64,000 nt of DNA from Rhizorhabdus dicambivorans. GTDB lineage: Bacteria; Pseudomonadota; Alphaproteobacteria; Sphingomonadales; Sphingomonadaceae. Positions 18,404 through 27,813 of the stretch are shown one piece after another. The stretch lies in assembly GCF_002355275.1 (NCBI RefSeq), contig NZ_CP023449.1, forward strand, positions 1,032,001 through 1,096,000, written 5' to 3'. Both the position numbers and the translations under genes were made by a program. Position 1 is the first letter of the stretch; the number at the start of each line of letters is the position of its first letter. The notes beneath the pieces are model-generated. The model worked only from the letters and a program-made list of their open reading frames with translations, was not told the origin of the DNA and made no database searches.

Positions 18404-18436
18404 CTATGAACATTGTTCACTTAACATTGTTCATAG
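18404..18436. promoter_or_regulatory. Inverted-repeat operator upstream of the TonB receptor (candidate TetR site)
   Basis: CTATGAACATTGTT (18404-18417) and AACATTGTTCATAG (18423-18436) are reverse complements at 13 of 14 positions, separated by five bases. Each half also contains the AACATTGTTCA element shared with the site at 13706-13718. The repeat lies 44 bases before the receptor start, 55 bases after the TetR stop and overlaps the expected promoter. Confidence 0.7.
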
Positions 18437-18479
18437 AATGGGAGCCGATGAACGGCTCCATCTGTGACGGGAGGGACGG

Positions 18480-20834
18480 ATGCAGGTTCGCTTGCCAGTG
18501 AAGGGTTCGTTGCGCTTTGGGTGCAGCGCTTTGGCAATTCTCATTTCTGGCCTGGGGATATGTGCCCCGGCGATGGCCCAGAATATCGACTTGCCGGCCG
18601 ATGCCGCCGCCCAGCGCAGCGCTTCGGTCGATGAGATCATCGTGACCGCGACCAAGCGTGCGGAATCAATCAACAAGGTGCCGATGTCGATCACGGCGGT
18701 GGCCGGCGACGACCTCATCCGCTCGGGTGTCACCAGCGCGGCCGATCTGGGCAAGGTCACGCCCGGTTTCGTCGCGATCGACAGCAGTTACAACACGCCG
18801 GTCTATTTCATTCGCGGCGTCGGTTTCTACGAATCCTCGATCCTCGCCAAGTCGACGGTCGGCGTCTATGTAGACGAGGTTCCATTGCCATATCCGGTGA
18901 TGACCTCGGGATCGGTCTTCGATCTGGAACGCGTCGAGGTGCTCAAGGGACCCCAGGGTACCCTGTTCGGTTCGAACGCGACCGCGGGAGCGATCAACTA
19001 TATCGCCGCCCGTCCCACCCGCGATTTCAAGGCCGGCGTCAATCTGGGCTATGGCAACTTTCAGTCGGCGACGCTCGGCGGTTTCATCAGCGGCCCGCTT
19101 GGCCCAACGCTCTCGGCGCGGCTCTCCTTCAATCATGAAAATCGCGGCGACTGGCAGCGCAGCCTGACGCGCCCCGGCGATACGCTCGGTGCGAAGAGCT
19201 TCACGCAGGGACGCCTGCAACTACTATGGGAGCCGGACGACCGCTTGCGCGCGCATCTGACGCTCAGCGGTTTCCTAGACCGTTCCGACAGCCAGGCCGG
19301 CCAATATTCCGCGCCCTTCGCGCAGACGGCGACGACCGTGCTCGATCCGCGGCTGCTGACCTATCCGGTCGGCAACGACAATCGCGATGCCGACTGGAAT
19401 GCGATCTTCCCCCTGAAGCGCCGCAACGAGATGGGGCAGGCCGCGCTACGGGTGGACTATGATCTGAGCGACGCCATCAGCCTGACATCGATCACGGCCT
19501 ATACCGATTATCGCCAGGATCAGGGCGTCGATTCGGACGGTACGTCGCTCAGGGTCAGCAACGCGCTGGTGACCGGTCACGTCAAGAGTTTCAATCAGGA
19601 GCTGCGCCTTGCCGGCGATATCGGCGGGCAGGGCCGCTGGCTGCTCGGCGGAAACTATGAGCGCAGCCTTGCCTATGAGAATGTCTATTTCACGGGTTCC
19701 GATACGACGTCCGGCCGCGCTTTCCTGCGCCTCGGCCTGCCGGAGGTCGACTTCATCTCATTCTACGGCGACACGAAGTTCGTCAGCAAGGCCGTGTTCG
19801 GCAACGTCGATTACGACATTGGCGACCTTATCACGCTCCATGCCGGCGCGCGCTACACGGATACCAGCAACACCTTCAACGGCTGCCTGCGCAGCGAGGG
19901 CAACAACGCCTTCGGCCGTGGTCTTTCGCTGTCCTTTTCCCTCAACCCGGCGACGACGGGCGTGGGGCGTTGCGCCACGGTGCTGGGATTGCCGACGGAG
20001 CCGCGCTTCGGCACGGCCTTCCGCAGCCTGCCGGAGGACAATGTCTCCTGGCGGGTCGGCATCGATCTGAAGCCCGCCGCCGGCCAGCTGATCTACGCGA
20101 ACGTCAGCCGTGGCTATAAATCTGGCACCTACACCAACCTCTCCGCCACCACGGATGGCCAGTATACGCCCGCGAAGCAGGAGGAACTCACCGCTTATGA
20201 GCTGGGGTTTAAATCGAGCTTGCTCGATCGCAGGATCCAGCTCAACGGCGCGCTTTTCTACTATGACTATGCCGACAAGCAGTTGCGCGGCCGGGTTGCG
20301 GTTCCGGTCTTCAACTTCCTTGAAGCGCTGATCAACATCCCCAAATCCCGCGTGAAGGGTGCGGAGCTTCAGGCGGTGATCAATCCGACCGAAGGCCTTC
20401 GCCTCTCGCTCGGTGGCGTCTATGTCGATAGCAAGATCACCCGCAGCTATATGAACTTCACCCAGTTCGGACAACTGATCGACTTCAAGGGAAGCCGCTT
20501 CCCCTATACGCCGAAATGGCAGCTGAACGGGGATGTCGGATATGAACATAGCCTCACCGCCCGTGTGGACGGGTTTATCGGCGGGACGGTCACCTACCGT
20601 TCCTCCAGCTATGGCGATTTTCGGCCCGATCCCCGCGTGCGGCTGAAGGGCTATGCCCTGGTCGACTTGCGCCTGGGAATAGCGAGTCCGGACAAGTCGT
20701 GGCAGTTCACCTTGTACGGGCGGAACGTGACGAACGAGAATTACTGGGTGACGGTCACCCGGCGCAACGACGCGATCGTGAAGTTCACCGGCATGCCGGC
20801 CACGTACGGCGCCGAATTGAGCCTGCGCTTCTAG
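18480..20834 (+). CDS. TonB-dependent outer-membrane receptor
   Basis: A 784-residue protein. A signal peptide (about residues 1-33, ending near APAMAQ) is followed by a TonB-box-like segment VDEIIVTATKRAESINKVP, the plug domain (FIRGVGFYES, LKGPQGTLFGSNATAGAINY) and a 22-strand barrel region ending in the aromatic terminus TYGAELSLRF. Such FecA/CirA-like receptors import siderophores, vitamin B12 or, in sphingomonads, poorly soluble organic substrates using the proton motive force. The TetR-type inverted repeat immediately upstream, and a catabolic gene 21 bases downstream, point to uptake of the carbon substrate of this locus rather than iron. Confidence 0.93.
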   Translation: MQVRLPVKGSLRFGCSALAILISGLGICAPAMAQNIDLPADAAAQRSASVDEIIVTATKRAESINKVPMSITAVAGDDLIRSGVTSAADLGKVTPGFVAIDSSYNTPVYFIRGVGFYESSILAKSTVGVYVDEVPLPYPVMTSGSVFDLERVEVLKGPQGTLFGSNATAGAINYIAARPTRDFKAGVNLGYGNFQSATLGGFISGPLGPTLSARLSFNHENRGDWQRSLTRPGDTLGAKSFTQGRLQLLWEPDDRLRAHLTLSGFLDRSDSQAGQYSAPFAQTATTVLDPRLLTYPVGNDNRDADWNAIFPLKRRNEMGQAALRVDYDLSDAISLTSITAYTDYRQDQGVDSDGTSLRVSNALVTGHVKSFNQELRLAGDIGGQGRWLLGGNYERSLAYENVYFTGSDTTSGRAFLRLGLPEVDFISFYGDTKFVSKAVFGNVDYDIGDLITLHAGARYTDTSNTFNGCLRSEGNNAFGRGLSLSFSLNPATTGVGRCATVLGLPTEPRFGTAFRSLPEDNVSWRVGIDLKPAAGQLIYANVSRGYKSGTYTNLSATTDGQYTPAKQEELTAYELGFKSSLLDRRIQLNGALFYYDYADKQLRGRVAVPVFNFLEALINIPKSRVKGAELQAVINPTEGLRLSLGGVYVDSKITRSYMNFTQFGQLIDFKGSRFPYTPKWQLNGDVGYEHSLTARVDGFIGGTVTYRSSSYGDFRPDPRVRLKGYALVDLRLGIASPDKSWQFTLYGRNVTNENYWVTVTRRNDAIVKFTGMPATYGAELSLRF

Positions 20835-20854
20835 CCGATTGAGGAGAACAGAAC

Positions 20855-21160
20855 ATGCTTTTTCACGTAACCTTCCACCTGGATCGCCAATCCCCCGCCT
20901 TCGTCGAGAGGCAGGCCGAACTGGTCGAGGCGCAGAACAGGCAGGTCGCCGAGGTCCAGAAGGAGGGGCGGCTCGTCGGGTTGTGGAGGCGTGCGGACTG
21001 GAATGGATCGATCGGGGTCATCGACGCTGCTTCGAACGAGGATCTGGCCCGCTATATAGCCTCGCTTCCCATGTTTCCCTTCTTCCGTTCGATCGACGTG
21101 GTGCCGCTGACACCTTATGCGGGCTTCGAGGAGTTCTGTGAGCCCCGCGTCAAGGTTTGA
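20855..21160 (+). CDS. Muconolactone delta-isomerase-family protein
   Basis: A 101-residue protein, the usual size for muconolactone isomerase (CatC, about 96 residues), preceded by GAGGAG. The pattern MLFHVTFHLDRQSPAFVERQ, then LWRRADWNGSIGVIDAASNE and SLPMFPFFRSIDVVPLTPY, matches the ferredoxin-like fold of that family. CatC shifts the double bond of muconolactone in the beta-ketoadipate pathway. No catA or catB is present here, so this paralogue probably acts on a different lactone or plays an accessory role for the TonB/molybdoenzyme locus. A strong terminator follows. Confidence 0.82.
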   Translation: MLFHVTFHLDRQSPAFVERQAELVEAQNRQVAEVQKEGRLVGLWRRADWNGSIGVIDAASNEDLARYIASLPMFPFFRSIDVVPLTPYAGFEEFCEPRVKV

Positions 21161-21206
21161 TCACTGCGCATGGAAGAGGGCGGCGGTGCTTATGACATCC
21201 GCCCCG

Positions 21207-21231
21207 GGCGGCGCTTCGGCGCCGCCTTTTT
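21207..21231 (+). terminator. Intrinsic terminator after the muconolactone-isomerase-like gene
   Basis: GGCGGCGC (21207-21214) and GCGCCGCC (21219-21226) form a perfect 8-bp stem with a TTCG tetraloop, followed by TTTTT at 21227-21231. It ends the TonB receptor/isomerase operon 47 bases after the stop codon. Confidence 0.88.
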
Positions 21232-21329
21232 GTGCCTAACTCGAAAGCGGCAGGCCCCTATTGCCGGTGGCGCAAAATACCGCCTCGGAAGGCCCCTGCA
21301 GTCGAGCGTGCTCCTCGAGTCTGTCGCCG

Positions 21330-22037
21330 TCAGCGAGATCCGAGAGGTGCTGATTGAACGGCCGCCACTTCGGGAGCTGGACGGCCGACCGTGGCAATGA
21401 TGAGCGCGGCTAGCCCGAAGGTGGAGATGAGGCCGATCAGCAGCAGATCATAGCTGCCACGGCTGTCACAGATGAGGCTGCCGATCGAAGGGCCGATGCC
21501 GCCAGCCAGAATCTGGAGCGCGACGAGAATGCTGAACAGCGTGCCGAAACGCGCCCGATGGAATAGCGGCTGGTGATATAGGCGATGACATCGACTTCGG
21601 AGCCCAACGACAGGCCGAGCAGGAAGGCGACACGATAGATGATCTGCAGATCGCCACCGAAATGAAGGATGGCGATCGGCAAGAGAGCCAAGATCGAAAA
21701 GGCGACCCCGCCGACTCGAGAAGCAGGCCGGTGATCGATCCGATACCAATCAGCCAGCCCCAAGCAATAGAGCGGAATGCCGGTCAACGCGATGCGGCGC
21801 GGGCCTATCCGATCCATCAGGCCGCCGATCATCGGGACACAGGATCGACGCCGCACTGAGCAGCAGATAGCCGGAGGTAATCTGCGTGCGGCTCCAGCCG
21901 AACTGCTGCTCCAGCGGGGCGATGAACAGGCCCAGCGAATAGATGTGCGAGGTGCAGAAGGCCTGTCCGACGGCCGCCGCGACCACGGTGGGCCATGCCG
22001 CCTGCCATTCGTCCCTGGCCGATCCGGGAGGACGCAT
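21330..22037 (-). pseudogene. MFS transporter remnant
   Basis: Read from the ATG at 22037, the sequence encodes a typical MFS N-terminus (FCTSHIYSLGLFIAPLEQQF, then SRTQITSGYLLLSA). The frame then shifts near 21850 into VPMIGGLMDRIGPRRIALTG, containing the loop 2-3 motif G-x-x-x-D-R. It shifts again near 21560 into FSILVALQILAGGIGPSIGS and a final helix before the stop at 21330. About 235 codons remain of an expected 400 or more, so both frameshifts and an internal deletion have occurred. It lies nine bases after another decayed coding fragment on the same strand, suggesting a former operon. Confidence 0.8.
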
Positions 22038-22045
22038 CGCCGCGC

Positions 22046-22249
22046 CTACAGGAAATCGACGATGCTGTGCGTCGGACGGGTCAGCGAATCTCCGTCCGGC
22101 CGCTCCGTCGCGTTGCGCACCCCCTTATATAGCATCGCGATCTCGTCGGTGCGCTCATATAGCTCGACGAAAGGCCCGTATTCAGCGCGCCGGGCCAACC
22201 GCTTCGCGGACTACGACGGCCGCTGGTCGTTGAGCTGGATCACGGTCGC
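22046..22249 (-). pseudogene. C-terminal fragment of an unidentified protein, with internal nonsense codon
   Basis: On the minus strand a frame reading TVIQLNDQRPS, an in-frame TAG at 22211-22213, then SAKRLARRAEYGPFVELYER and a further 35 residues ending in THSIVDFL and a TAG at 22046-22048, has normal codon use and protein-like composition. It is fused upstream to the PRPP-synthetase remnant. The family was not recognised. The nine-base spacing to the MFS remnant suggests the two were once co-transcribed. Confidence 0.5.
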
Positions 22250-22833
22250 CGCGGCGCCGCTTGCGGCCGATCATATAAGGCGCGCCCACATCGCGGGCGA
22301 CCCGCGCCACCCATTGTTCGCTTTCGCTGTCGGGGCCGACAAGCAGGGGCCGAGCGACATGGGCGGTCAGCCAGGATGTGAGCTGAGGCGTTGCGTCGAG
22401 CGTGATCGCCTCGATCGGGTAAAGGTCGTTGAGCGCTCGGTAACGGTGGAGATGCGGGGACACCGTGATGATACGATTGAAGCTGCCGCTCAGCAAGCGC
22501 GCGAAACTGCGCGACGAGACCGCTTAGCCAGGCTGGCAGCGCTTGTCCTGCCGCATATAGGCAAGATAAGGCGTAACCAGGGTGATCAGACGGGCGCCGA
22601 GGTCGCGCGCGGCGTCCGCCGCGAACAGCAGGCGGAGGATCTGCTCATGGAGATGGGCGAGCGTACACACACACCAGCACAACATGCTTGCGGTCGATCG
22701 GCCCTGTGAAGCGCACGTAACTTTCTCCGTCGGGAAAGGGCCGACTCTCGATCTGACCAAGCGGGAACGCGAGCGTGCTGGCGATCTGCCGCGCGACGGA
22801 CTCACTGCCCGGCAGAGCGCAGATGATCGTCAT
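22250..22833 (-). pseudogene. Ribose-phosphate pyrophosphokinase (PRPP synthetase) remnant
   Basis: Starts at the ATG at 22833, whose first bases overlap the phosphorylase stop (ATGA). The first frame reads MTIICALPGSESVARQIAST and FPLGQIESRPFPDGESYVRF, the standard PRPP-synthetase N-terminus. A frameshift near 22680 leads to LHEQILRLLFAADAARDLGA and LITLVTPYLAYMRQD. Another change near 22520 leads to FNRIITVSPHLHRY and PLLVGPDSESEQWVARVA. The PRPP-binding loop and C-terminal part are missing, replaced by an unrelated fragment. The gene is dead, although its operon partner is intact. Confidence 0.82.
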
Positions 22834-24446
22834 CCGCGATCTTCCAGTGCGATGATGTCGGGGTTGGCGACGGCATAATCGAGCGCGTAAGCAAGCTCGC
22901 CCGGGCTCTCGGCGTGAAGGGTGAAAAGCGGGTCGCCACCGCACAGGCTATCCCCAGTCTGAGCGTGGAGCAGGAGACCGGCGGCCGGAGCGTCGGGTGC
23001 TCCTGCCAGTTTGGCGAGCCGGGCGATGCGCCGGTTGTCGATCGCCGTTACCATCCCGCCGACCGGCGTCGTCACACTATGGCGATAGCCGCTTACCGGC
23101 AGATCGCGCCGGCCGCCCTGCGCCTCGCAGATCTCGTCGAATTTGCGCGCGGCAGCCCCGCTGGCGAGGAGCTGCTCGGCGAGCAACGCGCCGTCCCCTG
23201 GCAATGCCGCGCCGCCTGCCTCGAGCAGGATTGCCGCGAGGGTGCAGGCGCGGGCGCGAAGATCCTGCGGAGCGGTCGGATCGTTGTTGAGCACGGCCAG
23301 CACATCGGCGGCTTCGAGCGCCGGGCCAAGCGCGCGCCCAACCGGTTGCGTGCCGTCGGACTGGATGCAGATGGCGCGCATATCGAAGCGGCCGGCGATC
23401 GTCGTCAGCCGCCGCGCGAGGTCGGCCGCCGCCGCGGCCGAGCGGACCTTGGCGGTCGGACCTACGGGTATGTCGAGGACGACATGGGTCGCGCCGGCGG
23501 CGATTTTCTTCGACAACACCGATGCAACCAGCTGACCCTCGGTGTCGATGTCCAGTGCGCGCTCGACCCCGATGAAGATGTCATCGGCGGGACTGAGATC
23601 GATCGCCCCGCCCCAGACGATGCAGCCGCCGACCTGCTCGACGACCCGGCGCATGGCACCGATCGGCAGATCGACGGGCGCGAGCACCGCCATGACGTCG
23701 GCGGTGCCGGCGGGAGAGGTGATCGCGCGCGACGATGTCTTCGGCATGGTCAGCCCACCGGCCGCGACGATCGCAACGATGATGGGCGTTGTCCGGTTGC
23801 CGGGAAGTCCGCCAACGCAATGCTTGTCGACAACGATCGCAAACGGCCAGTCGAGCCGCTCTCCGCTCGCCACCATCGCCTTGGTCAAGGCCCAGCTTTC
23901 CTCTTCGTCCATCGGCTGGGCCGCAGTGGCGGTAAGGAAGGCGGCGAGGTGAAGGTCGGCATAGCGTCCATCGACCACGTCGCGAACGATCGCGGTCATG
24001 TCGTCGAGCTTGAGGCGGTGGCCATAGATTCGCCGCCTTATGCTTGCGATCGATGCGATGGGTGGTGCCTGCTTCACCCGGACGGTTGCGCCTTCGACCA
24101 GACCAAGCAGCCGCCAGGCGCTTTCCGACAGACCGACTTGATCGCGGTCGAGCACGTCGTCGACCTGGAAGAGGGTCGCGACGACCGAGCGCCCCCCGGC
24201 ATGAAGCTCGACCCGGCTGTGGGGAGCGAGCCCTTCTGAACGGCAGATGGCGCTGTCGGTGCGCAGGATGACGATCGGCTCGCTGTGGCTGTGGAGGCCA
24301 AGGCGTCGCGCGCGCAGGGTGAGGGGCCCCGGAAGCGGACAGGCTGGGTTGGTCCGAGGCCGATCTGTCTGGGCCGGGGTGCTCCCCACAGCTTCCGTCG
24401 CGGGCTCGGCGCCGCAGGCGCTGACGTCGCTATGCAATCTGGTCAT
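22830..24446 (-). CDS. Thymidine phosphorylase-family protein (archaeal AMP-phosphorylase type)
   Basis: A 538-residue protein of the long TP-like family shared by archaea and some proteobacteria. It has an N-terminal beta-barrel domain (about residues 45-125, LRARRLGLHSHSEPIVILRT), a helical domain (LKLDDMTAIVRDVVDGRYAD), the phosphate-binding alpha/beta domain with VDKHCVGGLPGNRTTPI and SSRAITSPAGTADVMAVLAP, and a C-terminal domain with LLHAQTGDSLCGGDPLFTLH. It would phosphorolyse a nucleoside or nucleotide, releasing a ribose phosphate. The adjacent PRPP-synthetase gene, normally its partner, is decayed, so pathway flux may differ from intact relatives. Such pairs often sit near microaerobic gene clusters. 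Confidence 0.86.
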   Translation of the reverse strand: MTRLHSDVSACGAEPATEAVGSTPAQTDRPRTNPACPLPGPLTLRARRLGLHSHSEPIVILRTDSAICRSEGLAPHSRVELHAGGRSVVATLFQVDDVLDRDQVGLSESAWRLLGLVEGATVRVKQAPPIASIASIRRRIYGHRLKLDDMTAIVRDVVDGRYADLHLAAFLTATAAQPMDEEESWALTKAMVASGERLDWPFAIVVDKHCVGGLPGNRTTPIIVAIVAAGGLTMPKTSSRAITSPAGTADVMAVLAPVDLPIGAMRRVVEQVGGCIVWGGAIDLSPADDIFIGVERALDIDTEGQLVASVLSKKIAAGATHVVLDIPVGPTAKVRSAAAAADLARRLTTIAGRFDMRAICIQSDGTQPVGRALGPALEAADVLAVLNNDPTAPQDLRARACTLAAILLEAGGAALPGDGALLAEQLLASGAAARKFDEICEAQGGRRDLPVSGYRHSVTTPVGGMVTAIDNRRIARLAKLAGAPDAPAAGLLLHAQTGDSLCGGDPLFTLHAESPGELAYALDYAVANPDIIALEDRG

Positions 24447-24621
24447 CGACCCCGCTTATGGGGCCATTTCGCCGGACCCTATTGGGAAAGCTACCTAGCT
24501 CTCCGCCCGGCCAGGGGTCGCGAAGGGGTTCGTACATATCCCTATATCGGCTTTGCCCCGAAGCCGAGAAAAGCGCCAGCTCAGGGTCCCGGCACAGGGA
24601 CTTCGATGTGGGGTTCACCAG

Positions 24622-25341
24622 ATGCTTCAGCTTGCCACCTCGCGGCCCAGTGTCGCACCCGATGCGGGACGCTGTGCCGACTGCGAGGTGCGTGCCTCCG
24701 CCATCTGCGGTTCGCTCGATGCCATCGGGCTCGAGGAGCTCGGGCGGATGGGCCGCAAGGTCCATCTGCGCCCTGGGCAGACGTTGCTGTGGGAAGGCGA
24801 TGAGTCGGTTTTGGTCGGCAATGTGCTCGAAGGCATGCTCAAGCTGTCGACGGTGACGGGAGATGGCCGCGAACAGATCGTCGGCATCGTCTTTCCTTCG
24901 GATTTCATCGGCCGGCCGTTCGGCAAGGACAGCCATCACAGCGTCACCGCGCTGACCGAGGCGCGGGTGTGCGTGTTTCGTCGTGGCGCCTTCGACGGCT
25001 TTGCGGACAGCCATGCGGGTATCGAGGCGGCGCTGCTCCGGCGCACGCTCGACGAGCTCGACCGCGCGCGTCGCTGGATGCTGCTGCTCGGACGGATGTC
25101 GGCGACCGAGCGGGTGGCGAGTCTGCTGCTCGAGATGATCGACCGCCTCGGCGGTGCCCCGGGGAAGCCGCTATCACTGCCGCTCAGCCGCCAGCAGATG
25201 GCGGACCTGCTCGGGCTCGCGATCGAAACCGTCAGCCGCACCATGACGCGCTTCGAACGCGAGGGACTGATCACCCTGCCGGGTGGACGTCGGCTTGTGC
25301 TCCGGGATCGGGCGGGGCTCGAACGGATCGCGACCGGCTGA
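24622..25341 (+). CDS. FNR/FnrN-type oxygen-responsive regulator (Crp/Fnr family)
   Basis: A 239-residue protein from the ATG at 24622; an earlier start at 24553 is possible. An N-terminal cysteine set RCADCEVRASAIC (Cys 18, 21, 29; C-x2-C-x7-C as in rhizobial FnrN/FnrL) plus Cys 117 (TEARVCVFRR) is suited to an oxygen-labile [4Fe-4S] cluster. A cyclic-nucleotide-binding-like barrel, a long dimer helix and a C-terminal HTH follow. The recognition segment IETVSRTMTRFEREGLI has the E-x-x-S-R pattern that reads TTGA-N6-TCAA boxes. It lies directly upstream of the cbb3 operon, and FNR-like sites precede ccoN and hemN. It is the expected low-oxygen activator of this region. Confidence 0.93.
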   Translation: MLQLATSRPSVAPDAGRCADCEVRASAICGSLDAIGLEELGRMGRKVHLRPGQTLLWEGDESVLVGNVLEGMLKLSTVTGDGREQIVGIVFPSDFIGRPFGKDSHHSVTALTEARVCVFRRGAFDGFADSHAGIEAALLRRTLDELDRARRWMLLLGRMSATERVASLLLEMIDRLGGAPGKPLSLPLSRQQMADLLGLAIETVSRTMTRFEREGLITLPGGRRLVLRDRAGLERIATG

Positions 25342-25346
25342 GGATT

Positions 25347-25360
25347 TTGACCTGGCGCAA
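25347..25360. promoter_or_regulatory. FNR-box-like site upstream of ccoN
   Basis: TTGACCTGGCGCAA lies about 57 bases before the ccoN start. Its left half matches the FNR/FixK consensus TTGAC-N4-GTCAA exactly and its right half at three of five positions. Its position between fnr and ccoN supports FNR control, but the match is imperfect. Confidence 0.45.
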
Positions 25361-25416
25361 AGCATCGCGTGGCCGCGCCGCGCATGGCGACCCCGGTTGA
25401 TCAGGTGGGAATGACG

Positions 25417-27066
25417 ATGGACAATGTGATGATGAAGTCGGGGGCGTGGTTGATCGCGCTGCTGCTCGCGGTGGGCGCGGCGGCCTATGCTGTCGACGGC
25501 GGATTTGCGGCGCAGATGTGGATAGTCGCCACCGCCGCGCTGGTCGGGCTGGTCGCCACCCTCAGGCGGACCGACTATGACGCCGTGCTCGGCCTCGCGG
25601 TCCGCCCGAAGCCGACGGGCTATTACGACGATGTCATCCGCCTCGGCGTGATCGCGACGGTGGTCTGGGGATTGGCGGGGCTGTTGGTCGGCCTATACAT
25701 CGCGCTGCAGCTTGCCTTCCCGCAGCTCAACCTCGGCCTCGAATATACCAGCTTCGGGCGGTTGCGCCCGCTCCACACATCAGCGGTAATCTTCGCCTTC
25801 GGCGGCAATGCGCTGATCGCATCAAGTTTCTATATCGTCCAGCGAACCTGCCGCGCGCGGCTGGCATTCCCCAAGATCGCCGACTTCGTGTTTTGGGGCT
25901 ACCAGCTGTTCATCGTCCTGGCGGCGACGGGCTATCTGCTCGGGATCACCGAAGGCCGCGAATATGCCGAGCCCGAATGGTATGTAGACATCTGGCTGAC
26001 GATTGTCTGGGTGGCCTATCTGGCGGTGTTCGTCGGAACGATAGTCAAGCGTAACGAACCGCATATCTACGTCGCCAACTGGTTCTACCTGTCCTTCATC
26101 GTGACGATCGCGATGCTGCACCTCGTCAACAATCTGACGATCCCGGTCAGCCTTGTCGGCTCGAAAAGCTATTCGGCCTTCGCCGGCGTCCAGGACGCGC
26201 TGACGCAATGGTGGTACGGCCATAATGCGGTCGGCTTCTTCCTGACCGCAGGCTTCCTCGGCATGATGTATTATTTCGTGCCCAAGCAGGCCGAGCGCCC
26301 GATCTACAGCTATCGCCTGTCGATCGTCCATTTCTGGTCGCTGATCTTCCTCTATATCTGGGCCGGCCCCCACCACCTCCATTATACCGCGCTGCCCGAC
26401 TGGGCGCAGACACTGGGCATGGTGTTCTCGGTGATGCTGTGGATGCCGAGCTGGGGCGGCATGATCAACGGGCTGATGACGCTCAACGGTGCGTGGGACA
26501 AGGTCCGCACCGATCCGATCATCCGCATGATGGTGCTGGCGCTCGCTTTCTACGGGATGAGCACCTTCGAAGGACCGATGATGTCGGTCAAGGCGGTCAA
26601 TTCGCTGTCGCACTATACCGACTGGACGATCGGCCATGTCCATTCGGGGGCCCTCGGCTGGAACGGTATGATCACCTTCGCGACGATCTACTTCCTGGCG
26701 CCGCGCCTGTGGGGCCGCCAGCGGCTCTACTCGCTGCGCATGGTCAACTGGCACTTCTGGACCGCGACGCTCGGCATCGTCCTCTATGTCTCGTCGATGT
26801 GGGTCGCGGGCATCATGCAGGGGCTGATGTGGCGCGAATATGGCCAGAATGGCTATCTGGTCTACGCCTTCGTCGACGTCGTCGCGGCGATGAAGCCCTA
26901 TTATCTGATCCGGGCGGCGGGCGGTCTCCTCTACCTCAGCGGCTCGGTGATCATGGCGTGGAATGTCTATCAGACGATCCGTGGACGCCTGCGCGACGAG
27001 GCGCCGCTGACCGACACCCCCCACAATCCGGCGCTGGACCATCCGCTCCAGCCCCGCGCCGCTTGA
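25417..27066 (+). CDS. ccoN: cbb3-type cytochrome c oxidase subunit I
   Basis: A 549-residue integral membrane protein. The ATG at 25417 is favoured because AGGTGGGA precedes it by six bases; ATG 25411 and GTG 25369 are in frame. About 13 or more transmembrane segments are visible. Haem and CuB ligands lie in [38 protein letters not shown] (with the cbb3-specific helix-VII Tyr), [13 protein letters not shown] and [19 protein letters not shown]. It is the catalytic subunit reducing O2 with high affinity at the inner membrane, and heads ccoNOQP. Confidence 0.97.
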   Translation: MDNVMMKSGAWLIALLLAVGAAAYAVDGGFAAQMWIVATAALVGLVATLRRTDYDAVLGLAVRPKPTGYYDDVIRLGVIATVVWGLAGLLVGLYIALQLAFPQLNLGLEYTSFGRLRPLHTSAVIFAFGGNALIASSFYIVQRTCRARLAFPKIADFVFWGYQLFIVLAATGYLLGITEGREYAEPEWYVDIWLTIVWVAYLAVFVGTIVKRNEPHIYVANWFYLSFIVTIAMLHLVNNLTIPVSLVGSKSYSAFAGVQDALTQWWYGHNAVGFFLTAGFLGMMYYFVPKQAERPIYSYRLSIVHFWSLIFLYIWAGPHHLHYTALPDWAQTLGMVFSVMLWMPSWGGMINGLMTLNGAWDKVRTDPIIRMMVLALAFYGMSTFEGPMMSVKAVNSLSHYTDWTIGHVHSGALGWNGMITFATIYFLAPRLWGRQRLYSLRMVNWHFWTATLGIVLYVSSMWVAGIMQGLMWREYGQNGYLVYAFVDVVAAMKPYYLIRAAGGLLYLSGSVIMAWNVYQTIRGRLRDEAPLTDTPHNPALDHPLQPRAA

Positions 27067-27078
27067 AGGACACGCCCG

Positions 27079-27813
27079 ATGGCCACCAAAATTCTTGATC
27101 ATGGCAAAATCGAGCGGAACGTCACTTTGCTGCTCGTGCTCTCGCTCATCACCGTCGCGATCGGCGGCATCGTCGAAATCGCGCCGCTCTTCTGGATCGA
27201 TTCGACCGTCGAGAAGGTGCAGGGCATGCGGCCCTACACGCCGCTCGAGCTTGCCGGCCGCAACATCTATATACGCGAAGGCTGCTATAACTGTCACAGC
27301 CAGATGATCCGGCCGTTCCGCGACGAGGTGGAACGCTACGGCCATTACAGCCTCGCGGCCGAGAGCATGTACGATCACCCCTTCCAATGGGGATCGAAAC
27401 GGACCGGGCCGGACCTCGCCCGGGTCGGTGGCCGCTATTCGGACGAGTGGCATGTCCAGCACATGGTCGATCCGCGCGCGGTCGTGCCAGGCTCGATCAT
27501 GCCGTCCTACGCTTTCCTCAAGGAGCGCGACCTCGACGTCCGTCACCTCGACAAGCATCTCCAGGCGCTCAAATGGGCCGGGGTGCCATATACCGACGCG
27601 GAGATCAGCGCCGCGATCGCGGACGCACTCGCCCAGGCTGACCCCGACGCCGACGCTGCGGATATGAAGAAGCGCTATCCCAAGGCGCAAGCGCGCGATT
27701 TTGATGGCGATCCCAAGCGCGTGACCGAGATGGATGCGCTCGTCGCCTATCTGCAGATGCTCGGGACGCTCGTCGACACGAAGGCCGCCGAACCGGTGGA
27801 GACGGCGCGATGA
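27079..27813 (+). CDS. ccoO: cbb3-type oxidase subunit II, monohaem cytochrome c
   Basis: A 244-residue protein: an N-terminal membrane anchor (about residues 15-37, [20 protein letters not shown]) followed by a periplasmic cytochrome c domain. The haem site is [15 protein letters not shown] (Cys 69, Cys 72, His 73) and the axial Met lies in [12 protein letters not shown]. CcoO passes electrons from CcoP or soluble cytochrome c to the CcoN haem. It begins 12 bases after ccoN and ends overlapping ccoQ by ATGA. Confidence 0.97.
   Translation: MATKILDHGKIERNVTLLLVLSLITVAIGGIVEIAPLFWIDSTVEKVQGMRPYTPLELAGRNIYIREGCYNCHSQMIRPFRDEVERYGHYSLAAESMYDHPFQWGSKRTGPDLARVGGRYSDEWHVQHMVDPRAVVPGSIMPSYAFLKERDLDVRHLDKHLQALKWAGVPYTDAEISAAIADALAQADPDADAADMKKRYPKAQARDFDGDPKRVTEMDALVAYLQMLGTLVDTKAAEPVETAR

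Noticed and set aside
22914-24239. A 441-codon plus-strand frame opposite the phosphorylase gene
   Set aside because: It has no domain similarity. The minus strand has all family motifs over the same bases.
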